Assembly (NCBI GenBank): GCA_027452215.1
Contig: DAIDGQ010000012.1
Location: 62,001 to 126,000 of the forward strand
DNA: 64,000 nucleotides
Source of the DNA: Granulicella sp.
Lineage (GTDB): Bacteria; Acidobacteriota; Terriglobia; Terriglobales; Acidobacteriaceae
Reading direction: 5' to 3'
In this document: one piece after another, positions 55,610 through 63,210 of the stretch
How the letters are laid out: the number at the start of each line of letters is the position of its first letter
Position numbering within the stretch: position 1 is the stretch's first letter
Program-made: the position numbers and the translations under genes
The notes under the pieces: model-generated
The model's database searches: none
Told to the model about the DNA's origin: nothing
Seen by the model: the letters and a program-made list of their open reading frames with translations, nothing else

Positions 55610-56323
55610 GTGACCCGAAAACCGATCCTGCTGAGCTGGTCCGGAGGCAAGGACAGCGCCTGGGCGCTGCATCTTCTGCGCAACAGTCCGGAGTATCGCT
55701 CGGAGTTTGAGGTCGTCGGGTTGCTGACGACCGTGAACCAGCATTTCGGTCGGGTGGCGATGCATGGGTTCCGGGAGGAGTTGCTGGACCGGCAGGGGGA
55801 GGCGGCGGGGCTGCCGCTGTGGAAGGTGCCGCTGCCGTGGCCCTGCTCGAACGAGGTGTACGAACAGCTGATGGCCGGGGTGTGCGCGAAGGCGGTGGCC
55901 GAGGGGCTGCATGGGATCGCGTTTGGGGATCTATTTCTGGAGGACATTCGGGAGTACCGCGTGGCGAAGATGGCGGGGACCGGGCTCGAGCCGATCTTTC
56001 CGTGCTGGATGATTCCTACCGACGAGCTGGCGCGGTCGATGATTGCGGCGGGGATACGGGCTCACCTGGTGTGCGTGGATCCCCGGAAGCTGGATAAGCG
56101 GTTTGCGGGGAGGGTGCTGGATGAGGCGCTGCTGGCGGAGCTGCCGGAGACGGTGGACCCTTGCGGCGAGCGAGGGGAGTTCCACACGTTTGTGAGCGCC
56201 GGGCCGTGCTTTTTGAACCCGGGCGGGGCGTCTTCGGGCGGCAAGTCCGGTAGCATTGACGTGTCGGTCGGCGAAATCGTCGAGCGCGACAACTTTGTCT
56301 ATGCGGACTTACTTACTGCCTGA
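55610..56323 (+). CDS. Diphthine--ammonia ligase-like ATP-pyrophosphatase (DUF71)
   Basis: A 237-residue HUP-fold enzyme. The PP-loop is LLSWSGGKDSAWAL (SGGKDS 11-16); VVGLLTTVN, AFGDLFLEDIREYR, PIFPCW and FAGRVLD follow, and the end motif CGERGEFHTFV is a hallmark of the MJ0570/diphthine-ammonia-ligase group. Bacteria have no diphthamide, so the bacterial members must amidate or thiolate something else. GTG 55610 has GGAGG five bases upstream; TTG 55598 is the alternative. Its last 23 bp overlap the next gene. Confidence 0.85.
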   Translation: MTRKPILLSWSGGKDSAWALHLLRNSPEYRSEFEVVGLLTTVNQHFGRVAMHGFREELLDRQGEAAGLPLWKVPLPWPCSNEVYEQLMAGVCAKAVAEGLHGIAFGDLFLEDIREYRVAKMAGTGLEPIFPCWMIPTDELARSMIAAGIRAHLVCVDPRKLDKRFAGRVLDEALLAELPETVDPCGERGEFHTFVSAGPCFLNPGGASSGGKSGSIDVSVGEIVERDNFVYADLLTA

Positions 56324-57905
56324 GTGGCGACCTACATTTCTTAGCGCAGCGCTGCTGTTAGGGAGCCTGGGGCTGCTTTGCGTGACCGGGCCGGGGGCGG
56401 CGCGGGGACAGGTACTGGCGCAGAGGAACTGGGCGGGGTCGGGTGTGTCGGTGGAGCCGTGGTGGCGGCGCGGGGTGTTCTACAGGATTAATCCGGTGAC
56501 GTTTCAGGACTCGGATGGCGATGGAAAGGGCGACCTGGCGGGGGTGGGGCAGCGGCTGGATTACCTGCAGGGGCTGGGCGTGGACGCGCTGATCTTGACG
56601 GGATTGTCGCCTTCGGCCGCGGGGTTCGATGACCTGACGAGAGCCGCGGTGGGGAGCCATCTGCGGGTGATTGTGGAGATGGGAGCTCCGGCGTCGCAGG
56701 GCGATGATGCGAACTATGTGGCGGCGGCGCGGGGGTGGTTGAACCAGGGGGCGGCGGGGATTTATGTTCCGACCGGAGCTCTGCAGAAGGTGGATGGAGC
56801 GGGGCATATTGCGCTGCTGCTGCACCAGCTGCGGGTGCTGACGGATAGTTTCCCGGGAGGACGGGTGTTGTTGGCCGATGCTCCGGCTACGGCGGACGAG
56901 GACGTGATCAAGGCTCTGGCGAAGGAGACGCAGCTGACGGCGAGCGCGGCGATGGGGAGGGCTGCGGACGGGGTGGTGACGGCGGCGGGATTGCGGGCGC
57001 AGTTGATGACGGCGCTGGGAGCGGCGGGTGTGGTGCCTGCGGCGGCGGGGACTGCTGCGCCGGGGCCTGCTGCGAGTGCTCCGACGGCTCGCGGGAGGCG
57101 TGGACGGCGGGGGCAGAGTCATGCGGGGGCTGCGGCGGGGAGTAATCCGCTGCTGGTGGCGGTGCGGGTTCCGGCGGAGATGGAGGCGGCGAGGAAGGAG
57201 GGGTTGGAGAGGACGCTGGCGGTGATGCTGCTGGCGTCGAGGGGTGCGGTGCTGCTGGAGTATGGGCAGGAGCTGGGGCTGGATGCGGCGGGGACGGATG
57301 GGCCGCTGATGCAGTGGACTCCGGGGAATGTGACGCGGAAGCCGGAGCCTCCGCCAAAGCCTGTGGCGGTGAAGCCGGTGGAGACTCGCCAGGGGTATGA
57401 GGGGTTTCAGGCGTATATTCCTCCTCTGCGGAAGGACCTGTTTCCTCCACCGAAGATGCCGCTGGTGGTGGAGTCGGATGAGGTGGTTCCGGTGGCGGTG
57501 GATCCGAATACGCTGCCGGGTTTTACGGCGGGAACGCTGGACGCGGCGCGCGTGGCGGCCAATGGAGCGACGGCGAATGTGGCGGTGGAGCAGGCCGATC
57601 CGAAGTCGCTGCTGCAGCTTTATAAGCAGCTGATTGAGCTGCACCATGACAATGCGACGGTGCGGCAGGGAGCGGAGACGGTGATGGACTTCGATGCGCT
57701 GGGGGCGGTGGTGTGGATGCGGAGAGCTCCGGCGGACTCGCGGACGTCGGCAAATGTGGTGGTGGGGTGTAATTTGTCGGATAAGCCGGTGGAGTTGGGG
57801 GAGGTGGGTGGTCGGCGGGGGCTGCGGTCGTTGTTGAGCCCGGAGCCGGCGGGGGATTTGTTGACGGTGGCGCCGGGGGCGGTGATGGTGGGCGAGGTGC
57901 GGTGA
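56301..57905 (+). CDS. Secreted GH13 alpha-amylase-like protein, apparently degenerate
   Basis: A 534-residue product with a signal peptide (FLSAALLLGSLGLLCVTGPGAARGQ). The start of a GH13 barrel is plain: WWRRGVFYRINPVTFQDSDGDGKGDLAGVGQRLDYLQGLGVDALIL. Later EYGQELGL and a C-terminal beta domain (SLLQLYKQLIELHHDNATV) match the family too. Between these, the DGFRID-type segment with the Asp nucleophile reads GAAGIYVPTGAL, the Glu acid/base segment is not visible, and a Gly/Ala-rich insert (about 240-285) replaces normal structure. It is probably inactive or repurposed. Overlaps the preceding gene by 23 bp. Confidence 0.7.
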   Translation: MRTYLLPEWRPTFLSAALLLGSLGLLCVTGPGAARGQVLAQRNWAGSGVSVEPWWRRGVFYRINPVTFQDSDGDGKGDLAGVGQRLDYLQGLGVDALILTGLSPSAAGFDDLTRAAVGSHLRVIVEMGAPASQGDDANYVAAARGWLNQGAAGIYVPTGALQKVDGAGHIALLLHQLRVLTDSFPGGRVLLADAPATADEDVIKALAKETQLTASAAMGRAADGVVTAAGLRAQLMTALGAAGVVPAAAGTAAPGPAASAPTARGRRGRRGQSHAGAAAGSNPLLVAVRVPAEMEAARKEGLERTLAVMLLASRGAVLLEYGQELGLDAAGTDGPLMQWTPGNVTRKPEPPPKPVAVKPVETRQGYEGFQAYIPPLRKDLFPPPKMPLVVESDEVVPVAVDPNTLPGFTAGTLDAARVAANGATANVAVEQADPKSLLQLYKQLIELHHDNATVRQGAETVMDFDALGAVVWMRRAPADSRTSANVVVGCNLSDKPVELGEVGGRRGLRSLLSPEPAGDLLTVAPGAVMVGEVR

Positions 57906-57940
57906 GGGTGGTGGGGGGTTTTCTGATTGGGGGTGCTGGC

Positions 57941-57975
57941 TTTTAGCTTTTAGCTTCTAGCTTCTAGCTTCTAGC
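57941..57975. repeat. Five 7-bp tandem repeats TTYTAGC
   Basis: Two TTTTAGC units are followed by three TTCTAGC units. Located between the GH13-like gene stop and the hexamer array. Confidence 0.95.
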
Positions 57976-58040
57976 TCAGGCAAGAACGGGCGCTCGCTGC
58001 GCGAGCGAGAAGCAGATTCCCTTCGGGAATGACAGAAAGA

Positions 58041-58217
58041 AAGGCAAGAGCAACGGCAAGGGCAAGGGCAACGGCAACGGCAAAAGCAGAGGCAAAAGCA
58101 GAGGCAACAGCAGAGGCAACAGCAGAGGCAACAGCAGAGGCAACAGCAGAGGCAACAGCAGAGGCAACAGCAACAGCAGAGGCAACAGCAGAGGCAACAG
58201 CAACGGCAACGGCCAAT
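58041..58217. repeat. Hexamer tandem-repeat array (GGCAAC/AGCAGA)
   Basis: About 170 bp of hexamers, mainly GGCAAC, GGCAAG, AGCAGA and AGCAAC. In the central part AGCAGAGGCAAC repeats about ten times with little change. The plus strand is almost free of T. A second, shorter block at 58257-58308 has GGCAAG units. Confidence 0.95.
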
Positions 58218-58256
58218 ACGGGGGTCCTTCGCTTCGCTCTAGGATGACGGCGAAAA

Positions 58257-58308
58257 ACAGGCAACGGCAAGGGCAAGGGCAAGGGCAAGGGCAACCGCAA
58301 GGGCCAAT
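58257..58308. repeat. Second hexamer block (GGCAAG)
   Basis: About eight GGCAAC/GGCAAG hexamers, separated from the main array by about 40 bp containing a GGATGACGG end shared with nearby direct repeats. Confidence 0.9.
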
Positions 58309-58335
58309 AGGGGGTCTCTCCGCTATGCCGTGCAA

Positions 58336-58406
58336 GGGACGCGCGGCTTCGGTTGAGATGACAGAGTTTGGGGGATACGGGGACGCGTGGCTTCGGTCGA
58401 GATGAC
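58336..58406. repeat. Pair of 27-bp direct repeats
   Basis: Units 58336-58362 and 58380-58406 differ at two of 27 bases and end in GAGATGAC. A related, shorter sequence ending in GGATGACGG lies at 58221-58250. They look like members of an interspersed intergenic repeat family. Confidence 0.85.
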
Positions 58407-58436
58407 GATGGGGTGGGGGTATCAGGCGGGAGCTAT

Positions 58437-58468
58437 GGGGTTAGGGCCAGGGGTTAGGGGGTTAGGGC
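58437..58468. repeat. GGGGTTAGGG short repeats at the murQ 3' end
   Basis: Three GGGGTTAGGG-like units run into the last codons of murQ on the other strand. Similar to the reverse-strand reading of the repeats at 31483-31540. Confidence 0.75.
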
Positions 58469-59374
58469 TTTGCGGAGGATGCCGTGGGTGGCGGCGAGGC
58501 GCTGTTCGGCTTCGGGGCGGGTGAGGTTGCGGATGGCCATGAGGATGGCGGCTTTGACGTTGTTGCCGGAGTCGGTGAGGAGGCGGGCGGCGGTGGCGGG
58601 GTCGCAGCCGGTGGCGGCGGCGATGATGCGGTGGGCTCGGTCGACGAGCTTGGCGTTGGTGGGGCGGACGTTGACCATGAGGTTGCCGAAGGTGGCCCCG
58701 GTGCGGACCATGACTCCGGTGGAGAGCATGTTGAGGACGAGCTTGGTGGCGGTGCCGGCCTTCATGCGGGTGCTTCCGGTGAGGACTTCGGGGCCGGTGA
58801 TGGGGGTGATGGCGATGTCGGAGGCGAGGGCGAGGGCGGAGTTGGGGACGCAGCTGAGGCCGATGGTGAGGGCGTTGCGGGCGTTGGCGTAGTCGATGGC
58901 GCCGAGGACGTAGGGGGTGCGGCCGCTTGCGGCGATGCCGACGAGGGTGTCGGGCTGGGAGTTGGAGGCGAAGCCGGCGGCGGCGAGGTCGGCGGCGCCT
59001 TCGTCGCGGGAGTCTTCGGAGTGCTCGCTGGAGAGGCGGAGGGCTCGGTCACCCCCGGCTATGAGGCCGTGGACGAGGGTGAGGGGGACGGAGAAGGTGG
59101 GGGGACACTCGCTGGCGTCGAGGACGCCGAGACGGCCGCTGGTGCCGGCTCCGGTGTAGAAGAGGCGGCCGCCGCGGGTGAAGCGGTCGGCGATGGCGTC
59201 GACGGCGTGGGCGATGCTGGGGAGGACGGCGTGGACGGCGGAGGCGACGGTGGCGTCTTCGGCGTTGATGAGGGTGAGGAGATCGAGGGTGGAGAGCTGG
59301 TCGAGATGCTCGCTGGCGGGGTTGCGGGCTTCGGTGAGGAGGGCGGCGAGGGTTTCGCGGTCGGGTGGGGGCAT
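58454..59374 (-). CDS. murQ: N-acetylmuramic acid 6-phosphate etherase
   Basis: A 306-residue SIS-domain enzyme that splits MurNAc-6-P into GlcNAc-6-P and lactate during cell-wall recycling. Visible: LTEARNPASEHLDQLSTLDLL at the start, LFYTGAGTSGRLGVLDASECPPTF, LVGIAASGRTPYVLGA, EVLTGSTRMKAGTATKLVLNMLST and the C-terminal UBA-like end (LLTDSGNNVKAAILMAIRNLTRPEA). ATG 59374 has GGAG six bases upstream; the frame opens at 59482. Divergent from the MFS gene, with 85 bp between the starts. Confidence 0.95.
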   Translation of the reverse strand: MPPPDRETLAALLTEARNPASEHLDQLSTLDLLTLINAEDATVASAVHAVLPSIAHAVDAIADRFTRGGRLFYTGAGTSGRLGVLDASECPPTFSVPLTLVHGLIAGGDRALRLSSEHSEDSRDEGAADLAAAGFASNSQPDTLVGIAASGRTPYVLGAIDYANARNALTIGLSCVPNSALALASDIAITPITGPEVLTGSTRMKAGTATKLVLNMLSTGVMVRTGATFGNLMVNVRPTNAKLVDRAHRIIAAATGCDPATAARLLTDSGNNVKAAILMAIRNLTRPEAEQRLAATHGILRKALTP

Positions 59375-59459
59375 GGGCGTCTCCGTTGGGTTAAGGATAA
59401 CGCTGTGGGGGTGAAGATGCGTCGCTGGGGAGGGGGTAAGTGTGGGAGCATGGTAGGAC

Positions 59460-60782
59460 ATGAATGAGGCGGAGCAGACCAAACCAAGGGCTACGATTGC
59501 ATGGCAGTCACGAGACTTTCGCTTCTATTCGGCGGCGCGGCTGGTGGGGATTATGGGGGCGGAGGCGCAGTCGGTGGGGGTGGCGTGGCAGGTGTACCAG
59601 ATTACGCACTCGGCGCTGGCGCTGGGATATACGGGGCTGGCGCTGTTTGCTCCGGGACTATTTTTTGTGCTTCCGGCGGGGCATGTGGCGGACCGGTATG
59701 ACCGGCGGACGATTATTCTGACCTGCTACGCGGTGCAGGCGATTGCGACCGCGGCGCTGCTGGCGCTGGCGCTGCATGGGGCTCGGAATATCTGGGTGAT
59801 CTACGCGATTCTGTTTGTGATTGGGACGGGGCGATGCTTTAGCGGGCCGGCGTCGAGTGCGCTGGTTCCTACGCTGGTGCCGAAGGAACATTTTGTGAAT
59901 GCGGTGACGTGGGGGGCGACGATCTTCCAGATTGCGAATGCAACGGGGCCGATGCTGGGAGGGCTGCTGTTTACCGTGTCGCTGGCGAAGGTGTTTGGGG
60001 GACGGTTTGCGGAGCTGAATGGGGCTCCTCTGGTGTACTGCTTTACGCTGCTGGGGCTGGTGATGTTTCTGGGATTTCTGAGCGTGGTGAGGCCTCGGGG
60101 AGGTGGGGAGAAGAAGGGCTTTACGGTGGAGACGATGCTGGCGGGGCTGCGGTATGTGATCGGGACGCGGCTGCTGCTGGGGTCGATTTCGCTGGATTTG
60201 TTTGCGGTGCTGCTGGGGGGAGCGGCGTCGCTGATGCCGATCTTTGCGGTGGATGTGCTGCACTCGGGGGCGAATGGGCTGGGGCTGCTGCGGGCGATGC
60301 CGTCGCTGGGTGCGCTGGCGGTGTCTCTGACGCTGCTGGCGATGCCGATCAGGCGGCGCGCGGGAAAGACGATGCTGACGTGCGTGGGGCTGTTTGGTGC
60401 GGCGACGGTGGTGTTCGGGCTGAGCCGGAATATTCTGCTGAGCTGTGCGGCGCTGGTGGTGATTGGAGCGACGGATATGATCTCGGTGGTGGTGCGGTCG
60501 AGCATTCTGCAGCTGGCGACTCCTCCGGCGATGCGGGGGAGGGTGTCGAGTATCAATTGGCTGTTTCTGGGTGCGTCGAATGAGCTGGGCGAGTATGAGA
60601 GCGGGCTGACGGCGCACTGGTGGGGAGCGGTGCGGGCGGTGGTGATTGGAGGGATTGCGAGCATGACCGTGACGGGGATGTGGAGCGTATTCTTCCCTGC
60701 GCTGCGGCATGCGGATACGTTGACGGCGGAGAGCCTGGTGGCGTTGGAGAAGCAGTTCAGCGGGATGGAGCCGGTGGATTGA
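59460..60782 (+). CDS. MFS transporter, EntS-like
   Basis: A 440-residue, twelve-helix major facilitator. WQSRDFRFYSAARLVGIMGAEAQSVGVAWQVYQIT at the start, the loop motif AGHVADRYDRRTIIL (the GxxxDRxxRR signature) and INWLFLGASNELGEYESG near the end match the EntS-type exporters of siderophores or drugs. Substrate unknown. The stop codon abuts the stop of the convergent amidohydrolase with no spacer base. Shares a divergent promoter region with murQ, so an exchange of recycled sugar or peptide is conceivable but unsupported. Confidence 0.85.
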   Translation: MNEAEQTKPRATIAWQSRDFRFYSAARLVGIMGAEAQSVGVAWQVYQITHSALALGYTGLALFAPGLFFVLPAGHVADRYDRRTIILTCYAVQAIATAALLALALHGARNIWVIYAILFVIGTGRCFSGPASSALVPTLVPKEHFVNAVTWGATIFQIANATGPMLGGLLFTVSLAKVFGGRFAELNGAPLVYCFTLLGLVMFLGFLSVVRPRGGGEKKGFTVETMLAGLRYVIGTRLLLGSISLDLFAVLLGGAASLMPIFAVDVLHSGANGLGLLRAMPSLGALAVSLTLLAMPIRRRAGKTMLTCVGLFGAATVVFGLSRNILLSCAALVVIGATDMISVVVRSSILQLATPPAMRGRVSSINWLFLGASNELGEYESGLTAHWWGAVRAVVIGGIASMTVTGMWSVFFPALRHADTLTAESLVALEKQFSGMEPVD

Positions 60783-62267
60783 TTAGTACTGGCCGTAGCG
60801 GCCGAGGGTGGAGTCGAGGAGTTTTTTGGAGTCGTAGCCTACTCCGTCTTTGAAGATGATTTCGGTGTTTTCTATGTCGGTGATGTGCTGGGTGGGGTCT
60901 CCGTTGACTACGACGAGGTCGGCGTTTTTGCCGGGGGCGATGCTGCCGATGGTGGCGGCCTTGCCCAGGTAGATGGCTCCGTTGAGGGTGGCGATGCGGA
61001 GGGCTTCGAGGGGCGTGAATCCGGCTTCGACGAGGAGCTCTACTTCGCGCTGATCTCCGAAGCCGGGGAGGACTCCACCGTCTCCAGTGGGGTCGGGGCC
61101 GGCGAGGAGGAGGCCTCCTGCGGCGACGAACTCTCGCTCAAGGGCCATGCCGTTCTTGAACATCTGAGCACGCTTCGCGGTGGCTTCGGGGTTGGCGGCG
61201 GCTCGCGTGAGTTCGAGGTTGCGGGTGTAGAGGTAGGCCGTGCGCGAGGGTGCGGACATGGTGTCGAGGACTCGCGGCTGGAGGTGGACGTGGGAGGGGT
61301 CGTAGGACTCGAAGACGGGGAGCGTGGAGGTGACGGCGACGTGATGGGCGATGAGGAGATCGATGAGGGATTTGGCTTCGGGAGAGCCTGCGGTCATGGT
61401 CGCGAGGGTGGGGTTGCCGACGGTGGAGGGGCAGGTGTCAGGGGACTTGCCGGGGTCGAGCTGGGTGTTGACGAAGAAGCCGTGCTCGAGGTCGTCGATG
61501 CCTAGCTCGGCGGCTTCGGGATAGGTGACGGAGCAGAGGTGGCCGGTGATTTTGAGGCCGTGCTTGTGGGCTTCGTCGATGGCGGCCTTGAGTTCGGCGC
61601 GGGTGATGTACATGTAGGCCTTGAAGCTGGTGACGCCCTGGGCGGCCCAGAAGGCGACGGTGGAGCGGGCGTCGTCGGCGTCGCGGAGCTGGTGCATCTG
61701 CATAAAAGGGGAGCCGGTGCCTTCGAGGTAGGGGCCGGTGACGTCGAGGTGCGGGCCGGGGATGCGGCCGGTGTCGATTTGCTGGCGGAGGTTGAGGTCG
61801 GTGTAGGGCTCGACGGAGCCGGTGGTGCGGAGGGTGGTGACTCCGGCGCCGAGGTAGAGATGCGGCGAGGAGAAGGGGAGCTCGGGGACGATGAGGGGAG
61901 GCTCGGAGTTGCCCTTGGCGTCGAGGTTGGGGCGGGCGATGTAGTACATGTGGTCGTGCATGCCGACGAGGCCGGGGAAGACGGTGCGGCCGGTGAGATC
62001 GAGGAGGATGGCGCTGGGGAGAGCTTCGATTTTGGGGGAGGGGCCGATGGAGTCGATCTTGCCGTTGTGGAGGATGAGGTCGGTGTTGTCGATGGCGGGA
62101 GCACCGGTTCCGTCGATGACGCGGACGTGGCGGAGGACGGTCCACTCGGCGGCGGGGACCTTGATGTAGCGGGTGACGGCTGGCGAGGGCGTGGCGGGCG
62201 AGGGCGTTTGCTGGGCGTGGAGGGTGAGCGCGAGAGGAGCGAGGAGGAGGGTGCGGCGGAGTCGCAT
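60783..62267 (-). CDS. Secreted amidohydrolase
   Basis: A 494-residue product with a signal peptide (RLRRTLLLAPLALTLHAQQ). TIM-barrel metal sites are GLVGMHDHMYY (HxH), a Lys in VTSFKAYMYI, His in LKITGHLCSV and DDLEHGFF, and Asp in LLAGPDPTG. SIAPGKNADLVVVNGDP is the usual beta-sandwich end of imidazolonepropionase/prolidase-like amidohydrolases. Acts in the periplasm; likely on peptides or cyclic amides, not determined. Tail to tail with the MFS gene. Confidence 0.88.
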   Translation of the reverse strand: MRLRRTLLLAPLALTLHAQQTPSPATPSPAVTRYIKVPAAEWTVLRHVRVIDGTGAPAIDNTDLILHNGKIDSIGPSPKIEALPSAILLDLTGRTVFPGLVGMHDHMYYIARPNLDAKGNSEPPLIVPELPFSSPHLYLGAGVTTLRTTGSVEPYTDLNLRQQIDTGRIPGPHLDVTGPYLEGTGSPFMQMHQLRDADDARSTVAFWAAQGVTSFKAYMYITRAELKAAIDEAHKHGLKITGHLCSVTYPEAAELGIDDLEHGFFVNTQLDPGKSPDTCPSTVGNPTLATMTAGSPEAKSLIDLLIAHHVAVTSTLPVFESYDPSHVHLQPRVLDTMSAPSRTAYLYTRNLELTRAAANPEATAKRAQMFKNGMALEREFVAAGGLLLAGPDPTGDGGVLPGFGDQREVELLVEAGFTPLEALRIATLNGAIYLGKAATIGSIAPGKNADLVVVNGDPTQHITDIENTEIIFKDGVGYDSKKLLDSTLGRYGQY

Positions 62268-62379
62268 GAGGGGAGACCTCGGGAGATGATGTTCGCCGAT
62301 GATAGCGTACGGAGGATTTTCGCGGATAGGGCTCGCAACCTTTTTAGGATCAGGCTACTCTCTTTGAACGGAGGGTTTT

Positions 62380-63126
62380 ATGCAAAAGGGACCGAAGGTA
62401 GCGCTTGCGTCGGCGGGTGTGTTTGTACTGGTGGTGGCGGGGTTGATTGGAAACCAGTACAGGAAGAATCACGAGGACATGCCGGTGGCGAAGAACCCGT
62501 ACGCGGATGTGAAGGTGGACCCGGATGCGCTGGTGTTTCTGAAGAAGGAACGGCCGGACTCGATTGCGAATGAGCGGGCGCTGATTGGGAAGACGGTGTG
62601 GGTGAGCGCGGGCGGACAGATGGACTACTACGTGGATGAAGGCAAGCATGTGAACTATGCTCATCCGGTGGGGACGCTGCTGGGGGCGACTCCTCTGCTG
62701 ATCAAGGATGTGTTTGAGCAGAAGGCTCCGGCGACGGGGCGGGCGGTGCTGCGGATACCGGCGGGAGAGCGGCAGGTGCTGCTGGCGTTCACGATGCCGA
62801 ACTCGAGCGACCCGAAGAAAGAGTATGCGACACCGGTGGGTAACTACTCGAATGGCTTGTATACGCTGGTGAATGATGAGGTGTTCTTCTATGACGATCC
62901 TCATGTGCTGTACAAACATTGGGGAGCGGAGACGTGGGCTCACATCGACAAGCATGAGGTGGTGCCGGGGATGAGCGAGAACCAGGCGATGATGGCGCTG
63001 GGTCAGGTGATGACGCCGAGCTCGGATTCGATGGGCGACCGCTATGTCACGTACGACAATGACGGGCACCCGGTGGTGGTGCAGTTTGAGAAGAACAAGG
63101 CGGTGAAGGTGACTCCGCAGAAGTAA
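62380..63126 (+). CDS. Membrane-anchored protein of unknown function
   Basis: A 248-residue product. One N-terminal helix (ALASAGVFVLVVAGLIGNQY) anchors it; the rest is probably periplasmic. ERALIGKTVWVSAGGQMDYYV opens a beta-rich domain; HEVVPGMSENQAMMALGQVMTPSSDSMGDRYVTYDNDGHPVVVQFEKNKAVKV at the end is like SmpA/OmlA-type (BamE-like) folds, in which a GMxxxxVxxxLG motif is typical. GGAGGG precedes the ATG. No clear operon partner. Confidence 0.7.
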   Translation: MQKGPKVALASAGVFVLVVAGLIGNQYRKNHEDMPVAKNPYADVKVDPDALVFLKKERPDSIANERALIGKTVWVSAGGQMDYYVDEGKHVNYAHPVGTLLGATPLLIKDVFEQKAPATGRAVLRIPAGERQVLLAFTMPNSSDPKKEYATPVGNYSNGLYTLVNDEVFFYDDPHVLYKHWGAETWAHIDKHEVVPGMSENQAMMALGQVMTPSSDSMGDRYVTYDNDGHPVVVQFEKNKAVKVTPQK

Positions 63127-63145
63127 GGGCTGGATGCAAGGATGT

Positions 63146-63187
63146 CCCAGTCTGCCGCGCGTTTGCGGATGTAGGCTGGGGCGTTTT
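63146..63187 (+). terminator. Possible terminator after the membrane-anchored unknown
   Basis: CCCAG...CTGGG with inner CCGC...GCGG pairing forms an interrupted stem, followed by GCGTTTT. Position fits an intrinsic terminator; stem quality is only moderate. Confidence 0.35.
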
Positions 63188-63210
63188 GTGTTGGGGTGAG
63201 GCGGAGATTT

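Larger units (their letters stand above)
57906..58453. other. Repeat-rich intergenic region, no gene
   Basis: The 548 bp hold four repeat types: 7-bp TTYTAGC units, a long hexamer array rich in GGCAAC and AGCAGA, gene-free CTTCGSTYKAGATGAC-like direct repeats, and GGGGTTAGGG units next to murQ. Open frames crossing the array code only Ala/Thr/Glu or Leu/Pro low-complexity sequence and are not genes. Confidence 0.85.

Noticed and set aside
58029-58335. Ala/Thr/Glu- and Leu/Pro-repeat open frames in the hexamer array
   Set aside because: They come only from repeat translation on both strands and have no start signals.
58041-58406. Possible CRISPR array
   Set aside because: The units are 6-12 bp tandem repeats without spacers of uniform length, and no cas gene is near.
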